A program made the position numbers and the translations under genes. This document shows, one piece after another, positions 13,959 through 26,431 of a stretch of DNA of 64,000 nt. A model generated the notes under the pieces. The model saw only the letters and a list, made by a program, of their open reading frames with translations, made no database searches and was not told where the DNA came from. The stretch covers positions 7,364,116-7,428,115 of the forward strand of contig NC_064238.1 of the NCBI RefSeq assembly GCF_023101765.2, given 5' to 3'. How positions within the stretch are numbered: position 1 is the first letter of the stretch; each line of letters starts with the position of its first letter. This DNA is from Spodoptera frugiperda. Taxonomy: Eukaryota; Arthropoda; Insecta; Lepidoptera; Noctuidae.

Positions 13959-14249
13959 TCATTCTTCTTTCTTGTAAATAAATAATTTGCATTTCATCTG
14001 TATATTATCGAGAAAGACGCTGATTCTATAATTTATATTCGCTCCTTCAAAAGTTGCGTCTGGCAATACCCGTTGCAGTAGGATTAGCGGAGATACGTGT
14101 TCAGCGATGTCACCTCCGACTTTATAGCGATACACTGTGAATTCTTTAAAATGACTCTCCGATTTTATAAGTACTACTTTATATGTTAGGGACACACTCA
14201 ACTCCAGCTCACCGACAGTTATGTCAAAGTTTACGTTTATTTATTTATT
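13959..14249 (-). other. Orphan open reading frame, not recognised
   Basis: An open minus-strand frame (first Met at 14201, open back to about 14249) reads NFDITVGELELSVSLTYKV, then continues through HFKEFTVYRYKVGGDIAEHV to a stop after KKEE. The alternation of hydrophobic and polar residues is protein-like, and codons such as CGG, GCG and CTG are richer than in the flanks. No domain recognised; no clear splice sites or promoter. It could be a decayed mobile-element ORF or chance. Confidence 0.2.
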
Positions 14250-14555
14250 GAAGTTTCGCCTTTTATTTTTATAGACTCTTTCAGATCGACATTTACGAAT
14301 TTATGCTACAGATTGCTTGCTATAAATATTTGTGAATGATTTAAGGTGGATGAGGTAGGTTTATGTTTTGAATTATTTTATTGCTTTGTTTATTGTGTGT
14401 TGGCAAGTGGGCAGCAATCCGATCCATTGACCCTTTCGGGGCTTATTAGTATAAGTAAGAGAATAAAATCTAGTATTGTATGGGATATATTGAACTATTA
14501 CTCACTTAATTAATTATAAATGAAATTAATGGTTAATTTAGTAACAAAGGTAATC

Positions 14556-14625
14556 GTATTCATTATCATCATCATCCACAGCCGGACGACGAAGTCCACT
14601 ACTGGACAAAGTGTTCACCCTTAGT
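14556..14625 (-). repeat. Retroelement 3' tail, minus strand
   Basis: CATTATCATCATCATCCACA, then GCCGGACGACGAAGTCCACT and ACTGGACAAAGTG, the reverse complement of the same element end. Confidence 0.6.
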
Positions 14626-14878
14626 CCTCCAGTAAAAGCATTATGGCGTCGTTACGTAAGGTGACATGAGATTGTGCTACCAACTCCTAGCTTAATCTTG
14701 CATAAGAGCAACAGACAAAACTTCCAAGATACCTAATCTTGACCATTTAATCGCAGCGCAGAAAAAAAGTACCTGTGTAGACAAGCGAGAAATAACTTAA
14801 GAAATCTAACGGCAGCTTTCTATTCTCAAGTGGGAGATAGCATGAAGAAATATTATTAAGAACCTGTGTGGATGAACC

Positions 14879-14929
14879 GGGGCCGGGATGAGCTGGGGTT
14901 GGGACGGGATGGGGTCAGGATGGGATGGG
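14879..14929 (+). promoter_or_regulatory. G-run cluster, potential G-quadruplex
   Basis: Eight runs of three or four G in 51 bases: GGGGCCGGGATGAGCTGGGG, then TTGGGACGGGATGGGG and TGGGATGGG. Partly built on a GGGATG unit. Very unusual for this AT-rich sequence. No nearby gene to which it can be tied. Confidence 0.6.
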
Positions 14930-17507
14930 TTATGTCCCACGGGGATAACAAATTCGTAACCTCGTTACATTACCACAGGCCCGGGAGCCTCGTGCGATAC
15001 TTTGACAACCATTATGATTGTATTAATTTACATCAAATGATGTTCACACTGTTTTATTGGGTACTAAATTAGCGAGTGATTTGAGAAAAAAAAAAATTGT
15101 ATATGACTGATTGTCTCGTCTAGTAAGGCAGTAAACTCTAATTATACTGCTTGAAACGATTTTATAAAAAGAATAGAGTTCGTAGATTCATTCCGCCAGT
15201 CTGGTTAAGACGGATTTTTTATCCTATGAATCGAAAAACAGGCAAAAGTAAATATAGATAAGTCCTCACAATATCTATAACTTAACCACGAATGATCAAG
15301 TACCCGTTACATTATAAATATCGTTCGCGGAATGTAAGCCAAGTCTGATATTCAAGCTTTACCATTAATTGAATATCAATACGTAATACAGCGGTTCGAG
15401 TGTTAGGTAATACCCCTAAGTAACTAATGGGTAAATAATAGGCGAGACTCGCTACTTACCGTGTAGGAATTTGCCGAAGGACCAGTGCTTGTTAACTGGG
15501 GGTTGAGAAACTATTTTACCTACATATTTGATTTAAGAATATTGTAGTAGTTATTTGGTACTTTTTATTTATATTTTTCTAGTGTCGTCTGTGTGTTGTT
15601 AGTCTAATTTCGTAGAAGAGACATAATTGGTTGTTTAATGATTGTATTGTGTTTGTATTTGATTTTTGATAATGTTGCTCATAAAACTAGGATTAACATT
15701 TGTAACTGCAGTTTTATTATCTCAATCCTTTTTGTCTGCTGTATTGTACCGGTAATTACCGTACGTTCGCATCATACCTGTAATTTTATATCAAAATAGA
15801 AGATTCGATTAGTTGATTTAATGAATTGTAGTTAACTACAACTTAGAACGTGATCCCACTTGTCAGTTTCAGTGTATTGCGATGTCGTAGCGTCGTTTTC
15901 CATATGTTTTTTTATGACTGGATCAATTTGTCCGTCCTGTCGCCGTAGAGCTTACAATGCGGTGTTTCGTTGCTTCGTCGTGACGCAACGTTCTTATGAA
16001 ACAGCACCTATCACACATAACTGCTTTTGTTTTACATTAAAGTTGTTCTATTATAATTATTTATTTAATTTTTAAGAAAGGTACAGGGTATAACTTACAA
16101 TCCAGAGTAAAGTCCAACAAAAAAGTATAGTATATAGTTGGATCTGTTGGATCTTCTTACTTTATTTACTGTTAAACTTAAAATTATAATATTACATAAT
16201 TATGCTTTATTCATATTATTATTCATTGAATTTTGTTTATATATTTATTTGAATGTACATAAGTGTTTCTATATTGGATGCGTCTCTCTAATCATCTTCC
16301 CCAACCTAGTTGTCTTTCTGTTATGATCGCGTGTGACTTAGATGGAACTATCGCATCCTGAATGTTAGATTAGCACGTATGCGGGCGCAGTGCAAAGATG
16401 ACGTGTGTGATAATGTAGTTATCCACGGTTACACTTAAAGCTATACAAAACCAGTTTACCATGGTCTCGCTTTGTATGGTCTTTCCGTATATTTGGGGGG
16501 TCAGTTTATATTGGATGTTATACCTTTAGGTGAGTACCTGCCTCAACGCAGTGCTAGGCAAATACTTGCCGGTATATTATCGACGTGTTCTGTTTAATGT
16601 TCAGTGGTTTATTTGCTCACTTTTTATAATTATGTTATAAAGTTTTTAGTAACAGAGACATTTGCCTGCAGTGGGACGATCATGGTTGAAATCTAAATCT
16701 AGTAATTTTAGTTACAGTAAGTAAGCATTTATTCGTCCAAACATTTACTTTATCTACAAACTTTTCGAACATTTTTTGGTTAAACAATGACAAATTATAC
16801 ACACTCACATCATACACAAACACACAAGCTCACATGAACAAAGTCGGCGAACTAAATTAGATTTCACTGATGATATTAGTAGGATAGTAGGATATCTATG
16901 TAATCAACTGAAATAGCTAAAAAGAAATCGACTTCAAACAAATCTTACGTATATCAAACATTATATTGATCTTCATCTAACATCAACATTTTAACACACT
17001 TTAATTTTCTAAACACTGAAAGATTCCTTTGTTAGCTGTGTCTGTAAGGTATTGAACACAAGATTTCATTACGCGTAGTGGCCGGTATCGTCTTTATAGT
17101 GTCATAAACGAGGAAATAACATTAAAGGGGAACGTAAAAACGGCGACCTGTGGCATTGCATTCCGGCTTAACGTCCATACCACGCATTTATATAACCTCA
17201 AGATATATTGGTGAACGTTTTTATTTATGCTCTTTAACTTATTGTCTGGAAACATAATTTATTAAGGTTCGTTTTTTAAAGACGCCGAGAGCTCTAGGTT
17301 TGTTTAGTTTTGCTATCTTTGTTAAGTAAATGTGGTGTTACATACATACTTATCGTTTGCCTGCCATATGAATGCAGAATATTTAAAAGTTTTATTCTGA
17401 CATTGTTTGTCTATCGTCAAAGGTACACATTGACGACGAAAGGTCACAACAGAGCGTATGCAAAACTTTGTCATCCAGCACTGGATCAAGTCATTAAGTA
17501 TCTCCCT

Positions 17508-17530
17508 GTTGATGATGATGATGACGATGT
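17508..17530 (+). repeat. GATGAT microsatellite
   Basis: GTTGATGATGATGATGACGA: a short trinucleotide run, possibly the relic of a retroelement 3' tail, though no element body is recognised next to it. Confidence 0.5.
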
Positions 17531-20011
17531 CCATACCATCAACAAAGGGAGTATTTACAAACTCTGTTTAAAAAAAACTTATTAAAACTTGAACTTGCCA
17601 TTCTCAAACGCAATCTTAATTTTATGTTTCATAATTGCAAATGAAGAACGAGACGAATTGTGCGACACAATTAACAGTGTTATCGTAAGTCAGAGAGTCA
17701 GTGGAGGCGTTGAACAAAGCGGGCAACAGATGCGAGCATTAAAATTAACATGGTTGTTAATTGATGTAAACAACACACGCGGGTACTAATGGAAGTAAGG
17801 TATCACTCCATTTAATTGGCCATATATGTGCTGAGGTTACCACGTTAATTGGAACTAATAACGTTGCCAGTCCCGCATTCAAACTACACCGCCTAAATTG
17901 CTTTACCATGAAATTTAATCATTGTTTTCGTTGACAGTGCTCATGTGTTTGGAAAAAATTGGCGCATGAATGTCCGTTAAATGGCTGGATTTTGCCCGTG
18001 TACTGTTTTTACGTGTAAGTGGAAATTGAATACGATTCAATGTATGTGGTGCTATTAGTTTCGTTCGTAATACGTGGGTACACATACAATTTTTAAAGTT
18101 GGTTTTGGTGTTCACGTCGGTCATCGTTTCAGTGTGTATTTCCAAAAAAAAGACTGGCCAGTTATTTTTTTCTCCAATTGATTTAGAAATTGAATTAGGT
18201 CTTCTGGCCGATAGTTGTATCTGTAATAACGGACAACTTTATGCATACTACAGAACTTACACACAGTTTGAACGAAGTGGGCAACAATTTTCCTATTCAC
18301 AAATAAGTATTCGTGTAAGTCTTCGAGCGGTAACTACGAAACGGCAGACATTGTAAACACGGAAAGACTAAGTACGCGAGTAAGTAACGTAGCTAATATG
18401 TTACTCAGAGAACAAAGTGCCTCGTTTGCACCAAGACCAATAGTCGGACAGTGCATTAGTTAAATGGATACGCTTAGCTCTATAGTTCCGTCCAAGTTTC
18501 TCCACAATCCAACCAGTAACTTAGATTACTACTGTTGAGTCGAAATGCAAACAATGTCTATAGCGAGATGAAATGTCAATGCTCCAGACAACATCTTTTG
18601 ATCCTATTGTTGCTGCACCGTCCCGTTTATATTAATTGGTTGTTCCTCTTCCCTCAGCTGCAGTGAATACTGATCAAATAGCCTGTCTTTTGTCATGTAT
18701 CTATTAATTTATTTCCCTTCCATTAAGTTCGTCCGTGATAATGCATTTTGCCACTGTCCAATTTTAATAGGTTATATTTTAATGGGGAAAATTCCGTCCG
18801 TTGGTTACGGCGTAAAAATGGTGTTTTTCATGTGGTCAGGTTTGAAATTGTATTAAAGTTTAGCATTATGAAAACAGAATTTTCTTCCTTCTTTACATAT
18901 TAACTTAATTTTTTTTAAGTCTAAATAATTAGAGCTAGACCTATACATTAGTATCAGTTGTTGACTGAAATGAAAAAGAATCAATTGCTATGAATTATTA
19001 AGGCTTATAATAATATAGCCGAAGGTTTTGTACAATGGAAGATAAAATTTCTAAAAGGAAATTATCTAAGATAAACAACATAACATCGGAACTCACAGTA
19101 AAAGAGCTGGCAAATTTTTTTAACAACTTCAACCATACTTCATTCAACAAGTCAATCTTAAGATATACCGTATTTGAAAAGAAAGAAACATCTACAACTT
19201 GCAACACGTTCAAAAAGTATACAACAGCACGTCACACAAAGGTCACCTAACAGCATAAGCAGCAAGCGATTCTGAAAGTCATAGAGATAGGAGCTAAATG
19301 CAATATTCAGAACGAGTGTGCAATGGGGCACTCGGGACAGACAGACACACGTATGAGTGGCTGATTGCTCTGAGAATACTCTCCGTATGAATCTGTGAGG
19401 GTCACTGAAGCTCACATAAAAGTGTTATTTAACCGTGTGTAATTCGATGCTTTTGTTTACATAAGTCGCTCTGGTTTTATGCTCGCCTAGTACTTGGGTC
19501 GTTGTTTCTTATACGAGTATTATTGTGTTGTTATTCTGATTTCTTATTTTTAAAGGTTATTTGTTTTAAAGTTTTAATGCTTATTTTTAAAAGTGATTAT
19601 TCAAACGATCTCGATGCATTTATACATTTAGTTAATCACATGTTTATGATGTGTATTTCACATTTATGATTGTTTTATTGTGTTTACACAAAAATTTATT
19701 GCGTTTACACAGAAAAGTTTGCTTAGAAACCAGTACTTACAAAACAATTTCTGAATGAATATTGAAGGCTTTTATCGGGAAGATCCTAGACGGCTCAATA
19801 GTGGAGTCAAGGAAACAGTCACTTTGAAATTAATTCTAAAACCATCAAAGGCGGACATTGTCAATAAATGGTTACATAAATGCCAATCCTTGACCACTGT
19901 TTGACATTGACGATATTGCTAAGGAAAGTTTAAATAAAGCCCTGCCTTCAATTTTCATTTTGTACTGAATCTAACTGGAATTCCCTATGTTAAGTTCAAG
20001 TGTGGAAGAGC

Positions 20012-20287
20012 CATGCTTCGGCATGAATGGTTTAACCGGAGTGATACCACGGTCTCACAGAAAACCCTACGTGTAACAACACTTGCGTTGCGTCAGTTAC
20101 CGGATGCCCAATTATCCCCTCGCCCTCCAACATCTTCCCAATCCCCGGTTCCCCTTAAATTTTTTACCCCCAAAAGGCCAGCAATGCACTTGTAACGCTT
20201 CTGATGTTTCGGGTGTCCATGGGCGGCGGTGATTGCTTACTATCAGATGATCCGTCTACCCGTTTACCGACTTATACCATAAAAAAG
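20012..20287 (+). repeat. Interspersed repeat (family E, 'TACCACGG')
   Basis: Contains GGAGTGATACCACGGTCTCA, AACACTTGCGTTGCGTCAG, CAAAAGGCCAGCAATGCACT, GTTTCGGGTGTCCATGGGC and the end ACTTATACCATAAAAAAG. A related copy is at 42459-42715. This is probably a non-autonomous or 3'-end retroelement family; class not certain. Confidence 0.8.
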
Positions 20288-23200
20288 TATTGAACGTCTT
20301 CTTCCTGACATTCTTCGTTCTTTGACACGTGTTTTCAACCTTTTTAGAACACCTTAAAACTGTTGTATTTTCTATTCCCAAATCAGCATTCAAGATGTCT
20401 ATACAAGATATTTCACTACTTTCTAAGTTTGTTAACTTTATACAACAATGTTATCAGTTTCAAGTGAAAATAATATGAAGACTGAATGACTGTAAGTTGT
20501 TCCAATGTTACTAATTAAATTGATATGTAAAAAAGTTAGCTTGTTTGATTATTATCTTGGGATACCTACACACAACATTGTGTTTAATAACTAGTGCAAG
20601 TGAGAAGATCAATAAAATCAACCTGGTTTCTAAACTCATACTAACAGTAAGATTCGACGTCAAGATATGAACGTGCCTATATGTTAGTAGGTATGCTATA
20701 TTTTGGTGGACCACATGGTCACAGTAAACGACCAGTTTGAATAATCCATCTATCAGTATTTGAACAATTGTGACATAAACTCCATACAAAATATGTAGGA
20801 TTTGTTTTATTTATATGTCCCGGTAACTAGTACTCAGTATAGTGAGGACTCCATAGAAAAATGTTCCCGTTTACATTTTCAGAGAGTAATTCAGTGGCCG
20901 ATTGAAACAAAAAGCAGAGCACAACTCCACCTCGTAATCTATTGAAAGCTAAAACGTGTGTATGTAACTTTTGAAAATATACGGCATATGAAATGATTTT
21001 TTTTTTATTCACCGGGGGTTATTGGCAAAGGTCGTGCGTTGTCAACCGTACATATTTGTTCACACAAAGCTACGCATGCATGAAATCCTATTTTACGGCT
21101 CGTATCCTTCCGTTTAGAGCGCCTTTTGAATGGGCCGTGTCTGCGCTCACTCGAATATCTTAACCCATATGTTGCCAGCTAGCGCCGCCGCTGAGAAATC
21201 GGCTAGTTCACTATATTTACATACTGACTTTTTAATCCACCTTTTTTCATCGCCATCTGTGAGTTAAATGAAGTGATTTACTTGTAAAAATATCCGGGAA
21301 TGTTTTGAGACTCAGAAGTAACTACGTACTTACGTAGTTATATCAAACTACAAAGATTTAGACTGAAGATGTAATACAGTCAAATTGAACCTGAAAATGA
21401 TAATGATAGAACAAAAATAGCTCGCGCAATAACAATCTATGCGACAAGTCATACCATCAATTATTTCATTTGCTATCCGGTATTAAATCACTATGGTACA
21501 TAAAAAAAGCTTCTCTGCAAAAAAGTCATAGGTAAAAGAAACTAATAATATCGAAACGTTAATCAAAACGGGTTTAGTATACAACCATGCAGCATTATTC
21601 TATAATAGTTGTAGTTAATTTATGAGCGTTTACGACACGGCACATATGGAAATCCGCTGGCTGGGCCCGTAGATATGGCGAACAGAGCTTGGGCGTCGTC
21701 GCGGCCACGTGGTCTAAGTAACCCCCACATAAATTAACCCGTACACTGCAAGAACAAGGTCGTATGTACCCGTTTAATTTGTAGCCATACTATTTTGATC
21801 GAGGTTCTTGGTTGGGAAATGACTTTTGAGGGAAATAAATCTAAACACTTACATATGTACATTAGTAGTATACCACAGACATAGTTATCTAACTCAATTG
21901 TTTTTTCTTCTCCTCTATTAATATCTTCTAAATTGTTTCGTTGGGGGATCCAAGACAGTCATTCATATCACTGACTTCAGTGTTCCGGTGTTTTCATGGT
22001 TGTATCTACTGTAGATCCTGGCTTACATGAGTTGCAGCGGTACGTGAGGTTATGGCAGCCTTATGCCAAAACAAAACTCTAACTGGGAAAAAGCACAATA
22101 CATTTCAGGCTCATTGATTATGTAATCTAATTAAGAACTGTCCATCATTCATTAACCGAGCAGACAAAGCGAACATTTCACAAACTTAATTCCGAACCAT
22201 AACAGTGGCAGCACATACAAAACCTAGGCAACAGCTACATTGTATAGCAAGCACCTCTCACAGCACAGTACCCATAAACAATGAGGAAATAATAACGAAC
22301 AGATTGAAATGCGGTTAAAACTCGCGCACTCACAAAAGGTCCCGAGGGCCACCGTTTATTGTTCCACGCATTTTAATGAACCCTACTATGACCGCGATGA
22401 ATACCGATGAAGGATGAAGTCAACTTTTCTATTTTGTCCACTTATTTATTCATTGTGCTCTTTTTGTGTAATGGTTTAAGTGGAGATGCTTTTGAGATCG
22501 ATTCTTATAGCCAACTTTATAAGTTGTTTTTGATTGTGTGCCAATCTAATTATAGCTAAACAGAGAGCTGCTTTGATGGTTGCATAACGACTGTCGGTTC
22601 ATATGGAATTTGGTTGGAGAGGAATGGAAGGGAATGCATTTTATATTTTGTTTATATTTTTAATTATATCCGAAATCTGCAAACTTTTACATAGCCAAGG
22701 AAGAGCCTAGATTACAGAGGCTTGACCATCATATGCAATTTTCCTCCATTTTGACAACCATCTCATCAGATGTTATAGAAAAGAAAATGAAAATGCACCA
22801 TTGATTTGAAATTATATCTCTATCACAAAGTTTTCATTCATCATTTACGTTGAATATACCGATATTATAAAAGTAAATAAATAAATGAAAGAACAAACCT
22901 TTGATAAGGTAAACACAACACATCATATTGGTTTCTAGACAAGGCTAAGCAACCACACGCTATCAACCTGTAATACATAAATTACTCGAGGTTCAGCGGT
23001 AAATCATATCGCAGCATAATAATTTAATGCGATGCCTCTAAGACGAGTAACAGTGGCGGACAATGAAAAATAATTAAAAGTAATAAATCTCTCTGCAGGT
23101 AACAAAAACGTGAAGTGCTTAATAAACGTCGCATGGTTGTGGAGCCGTGGGAACCGGCACACATGGGGAGCGCCTTATTCCGCACAACATGGCCGGTGTA

Positions 23201-24765
23201 AGATGTAACGTGTCCGGACATCGGCGACAATGTTAACACCGTCATTATCTTGTGCTAAATGATCCTCCTTGTAATGTAATTGGGGGAAGACGGTTTTATT
23301 AGTTTAGGTTGGGATTATTGGTGAGGTTTAATATTTGCTGTTTTCGGTGATTAGTTGAGGAGAATGGACTGTTTTTTTTTCTTCTGTTTGGAAAGGAAAA
23401 ACTGCGTTGGCTGACCAGGTAGGTGTGTTTTTTTATTCGGATTGAGTTTAGTTTTATTTGATAGGTTTTTGTGTAAAAAAATATCCCTATCGACTATAGC
23501 TACATACACTCTTTCATGGTGTCATTCATAAAAATAGTTAACTCGTATCGGATATGTGGAAACCGGTAAAAAAATAGCATCAAAATTGATTTCTCCAGAA
23601 CTATCGCTACAAGGCTTTATTTTAACACATAAAACACTGGTTTTATATTTAAGATTTTATTATAGACACCCAATAAAGTAACTTAAAACTCAGTAATTAC
23701 CGTGCACTACACTGCAAATTACAACTACAAAATAATTTTAAAACATTAATTACAGGGCCAAGGATTTTGATATGAAAATTATTTTTGCAATTTGAGATGC
23801 TAAACGGTGTTATTAAAATAATAATTTTCGCAATAAAATGTACTTCGTTCATCAGAATATTCCTTTCGGGGATCGTCCTGCCTTCCCTGGAACATGAGAT
23901 TAGAATGAATCCATTGCTGTCCTTAATTACGTTTTAATTACACTTGATTCTTTCAATCGTTTTGAATAATTAAATAATTTTGTTATAACTTTAGGGACAA
24001 GGTTTTGAGTGATCATTTTCCTTGTTTGAGATAATATTCGTTTAACAATGCGCTGTAATTTATCTGATAGGCTGTGATTATGTTTAGATAGAATTCGATG
24101 CGGAGCTGTGGCTTGTGGTATTGAGAATGGGCTTTAGGTAATAAATTAATATGTTTGTTCTTTTGTATTTGATTTTATGAGGTAATATATTGTAAAATAA
24201 ATATTTATTTTGGTAAAGAGATAGCTGGTAAACTTAAATATACGAGAAACCTAAATAATTTTTTAGTTTCAATATTTTCTCCGTCAGTAACTCGCGGTTT
24301 GTAACACAACTTACGTTTCATGAGGCTTCCATAGACAAATAAGTAGCGGTTTCACGAAAGCGGTGCCGTGCCTCTACCGTTCGCTTTCTTGCAACAATAA
24401 TGGGGTTAGGTGCTATATTTATGACCAAGACTGGATAAAATTATGTGGCGTCGTACTAATATTGCCAAGGCGAACGCTGCATGTGGCCTGTTCCCACGCC
24501 GTACCTAGTATGAGCTAAATCTCATCTTATTTTGTTGTTAAACACACGTTTTTCTACCTCACGCAAAGAAAATCACCTTTTAATTTAAAGGTTACATCAT
24601 TTACATTTTTATTTTTCTAAAAAAGTCAGGTACACAGTTTAGGTTCTAGTAATTGTAATAAAAGTTAACTGAGCGGTGTAAGTAAATCTGCACTGCTGGA
24701 ATCACCTGGGCGGGTCGCTTCAAAGAATTAAAGTGACTACGCTTTGCTTTTATTTTAATACTGTC

Positions 24766-24830
24766 GTAGCCTGCCGTCTACGCCGTAGACCGGAGCGTAG
24801 AGTTTCGTAGCTCCGTAGCTAGTTCGTAGC
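24766..24830. repeat. Cluster of CGTAG words
   Basis: Seven CGTAG words and one CTACG within about 65 bp: GTCGTAGCCTGCCGTCTACG, CCGTAGACCGGAGCGTAGAG, TTCGTAGCTCCGTAGC and TTCGTAGC. Related in wording to 6531-6575. Confidence 0.5.
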
Positions 24831-25169
24831 ACTAAGCAAGCAATGTCGTTAGACTTAGTGCAATTTGCTGCTATATGTAAGTCGCTTGGCAATTGCCGTT
24901 ATAAGCTGTAGCACACACTTTGATGCTGTTCGTTCAAATAACTGCTTGTAAACAAACCGTGAATACGATGTTTCGGCTTTGAAACTACTAACATAAGTGA
25001 TATTTTGCTTTAACTATGTATTTCAGCTGATTACGTATGTACGTTACTTATAACATTTATTTTTTTAGTAACGAGGAAGGAGAAAGCTATTATAGAGGTT
25101 TACGTGCGTGGCAAGAGAGTGTACTTGTTTTTATATTCTGCATCGTAATAATTTGTAATTCATAATTCC

Positions 25170-25390
25170 GACTGCACGGTTGACGCGGTGCCTGGGCAAC
25201 CGGATGCCGCGCAATGTGGAGCGAGTTCAATTCCCGCACTGAGCAAATTTTAATCTTTGTTGATCCACAAATTGTTGTTTCAGGTCTAGGTGTCATGTGT
25301 ATGTGAACTTGTATATTTGTAAACACACCTACGACAGACAGGAGAAAATCCTCGCGTATATTGCAAATAAATAATAAAAATAATAAACTC
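25170..25390 (+). repeat. tRNA-headed SINE (family B), plus strand
   Basis: Begins GACTGCACGGTTGACGCGG, with B-box-like AGTTCAATTCC and body GATCCACAAATTGTTGTTTC, matching the intron 6 copy. It is more diverged than that copy and ends in an A/T-rich AATAATAAAAAT tail. Confidence 0.8.
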
Positions 25391-26374
25391 TAATGTTTCA
25401 TTATATTGCGTTTTAGATGAAACTGACAATAAACGTCAATATTATTTTTATAATAATTGTTTTATTTGTTACACTTAAGTCTTTGCTGCTGGCTAAAGGC
25501 AAACTGTATCTAACATTAGCCTAATCTTATCAATTAGTTAAAGTTCACTTCACGACAAGAAAATGTACAAGAGTTCATTGGTAAACATAAAAAAATATTA
25601 AAAACTTAAAAAGATAAACAAGAAAACAAAAGTTGTTATATTAATAAATAAAAATACACAATGTGACATTGTGAGTTGAACATTCGGTTACGACAAGCAC
25701 ATGTATACGGAGGGGCTGAATAATTTACGAGTGCACTAACTTTGGCACGGCGGGGCCCGGTCGGTACAGATGCGAAGAGTACATATATCAAACCGGCCCG
25801 AAGGTTACAACTTCAATAAAACTTGAACGGAACTTATTCAAACGCGGCGGCCGATGAAAGCTGTTTTTAACTTGTACCCACGAGGGATCACCCATACAAA
25901 TAAAGAGTTAGTCCCGATATGAAAGCGGATTTCTTTTTCTGAAATAACTTTTAGAAAACATTCCGTGCTGGCTGTTTGCCATTTTAAGTAAATTTTCTGT
26001 TTTTTTTTTTTGCTGCTTTGGTTGGTTGATAGTTTATGTATGGCAGTCGGCCAGCCGTTGATTAAATTATATTTCTTTACTTTGATTTTTCTTTTTTTTA
26101 TTGAAATAAAATCTTCCGATCGATTTCGGTCATGGTGAACAGTTTGTCTAACTAGACTAGCTCACTACGCAATAGTTCTTTTAGTGCACAAGTATAACAC
26201 GCACTCTGTCCCCTTACTTTTCTGAACCCAGTTACGTCAGATCGACATGACTTTAGAGAAATCAGACCAACAGTTTTACGTACATTGCGAGCCAAGGGGA
26301 CGAAACATCGCTGAATTTCTTGACTCTGGGCTAGTAATGGTCGTTTCACTCAGATAATGCCATTTTCACTATTT

Positions 26375-26431
26375 GGCCGGCACAGGAATTGAACCCACAT
26401 TTTGCACAGTAGTCGGTCACCCAACTGTCCA
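26375..26431 (-). repeat. Diverged tRNA-like SINE head
   Basis: The minus strand reads GGACAGTTGGGTGACCGAC, then TGTGGGTTCAATTCC, a B-box-like motif followed by TGTGCCGG. Layout is as in family B heads but the body is not recognised. It may extend toward 26150. Confidence 0.5.
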
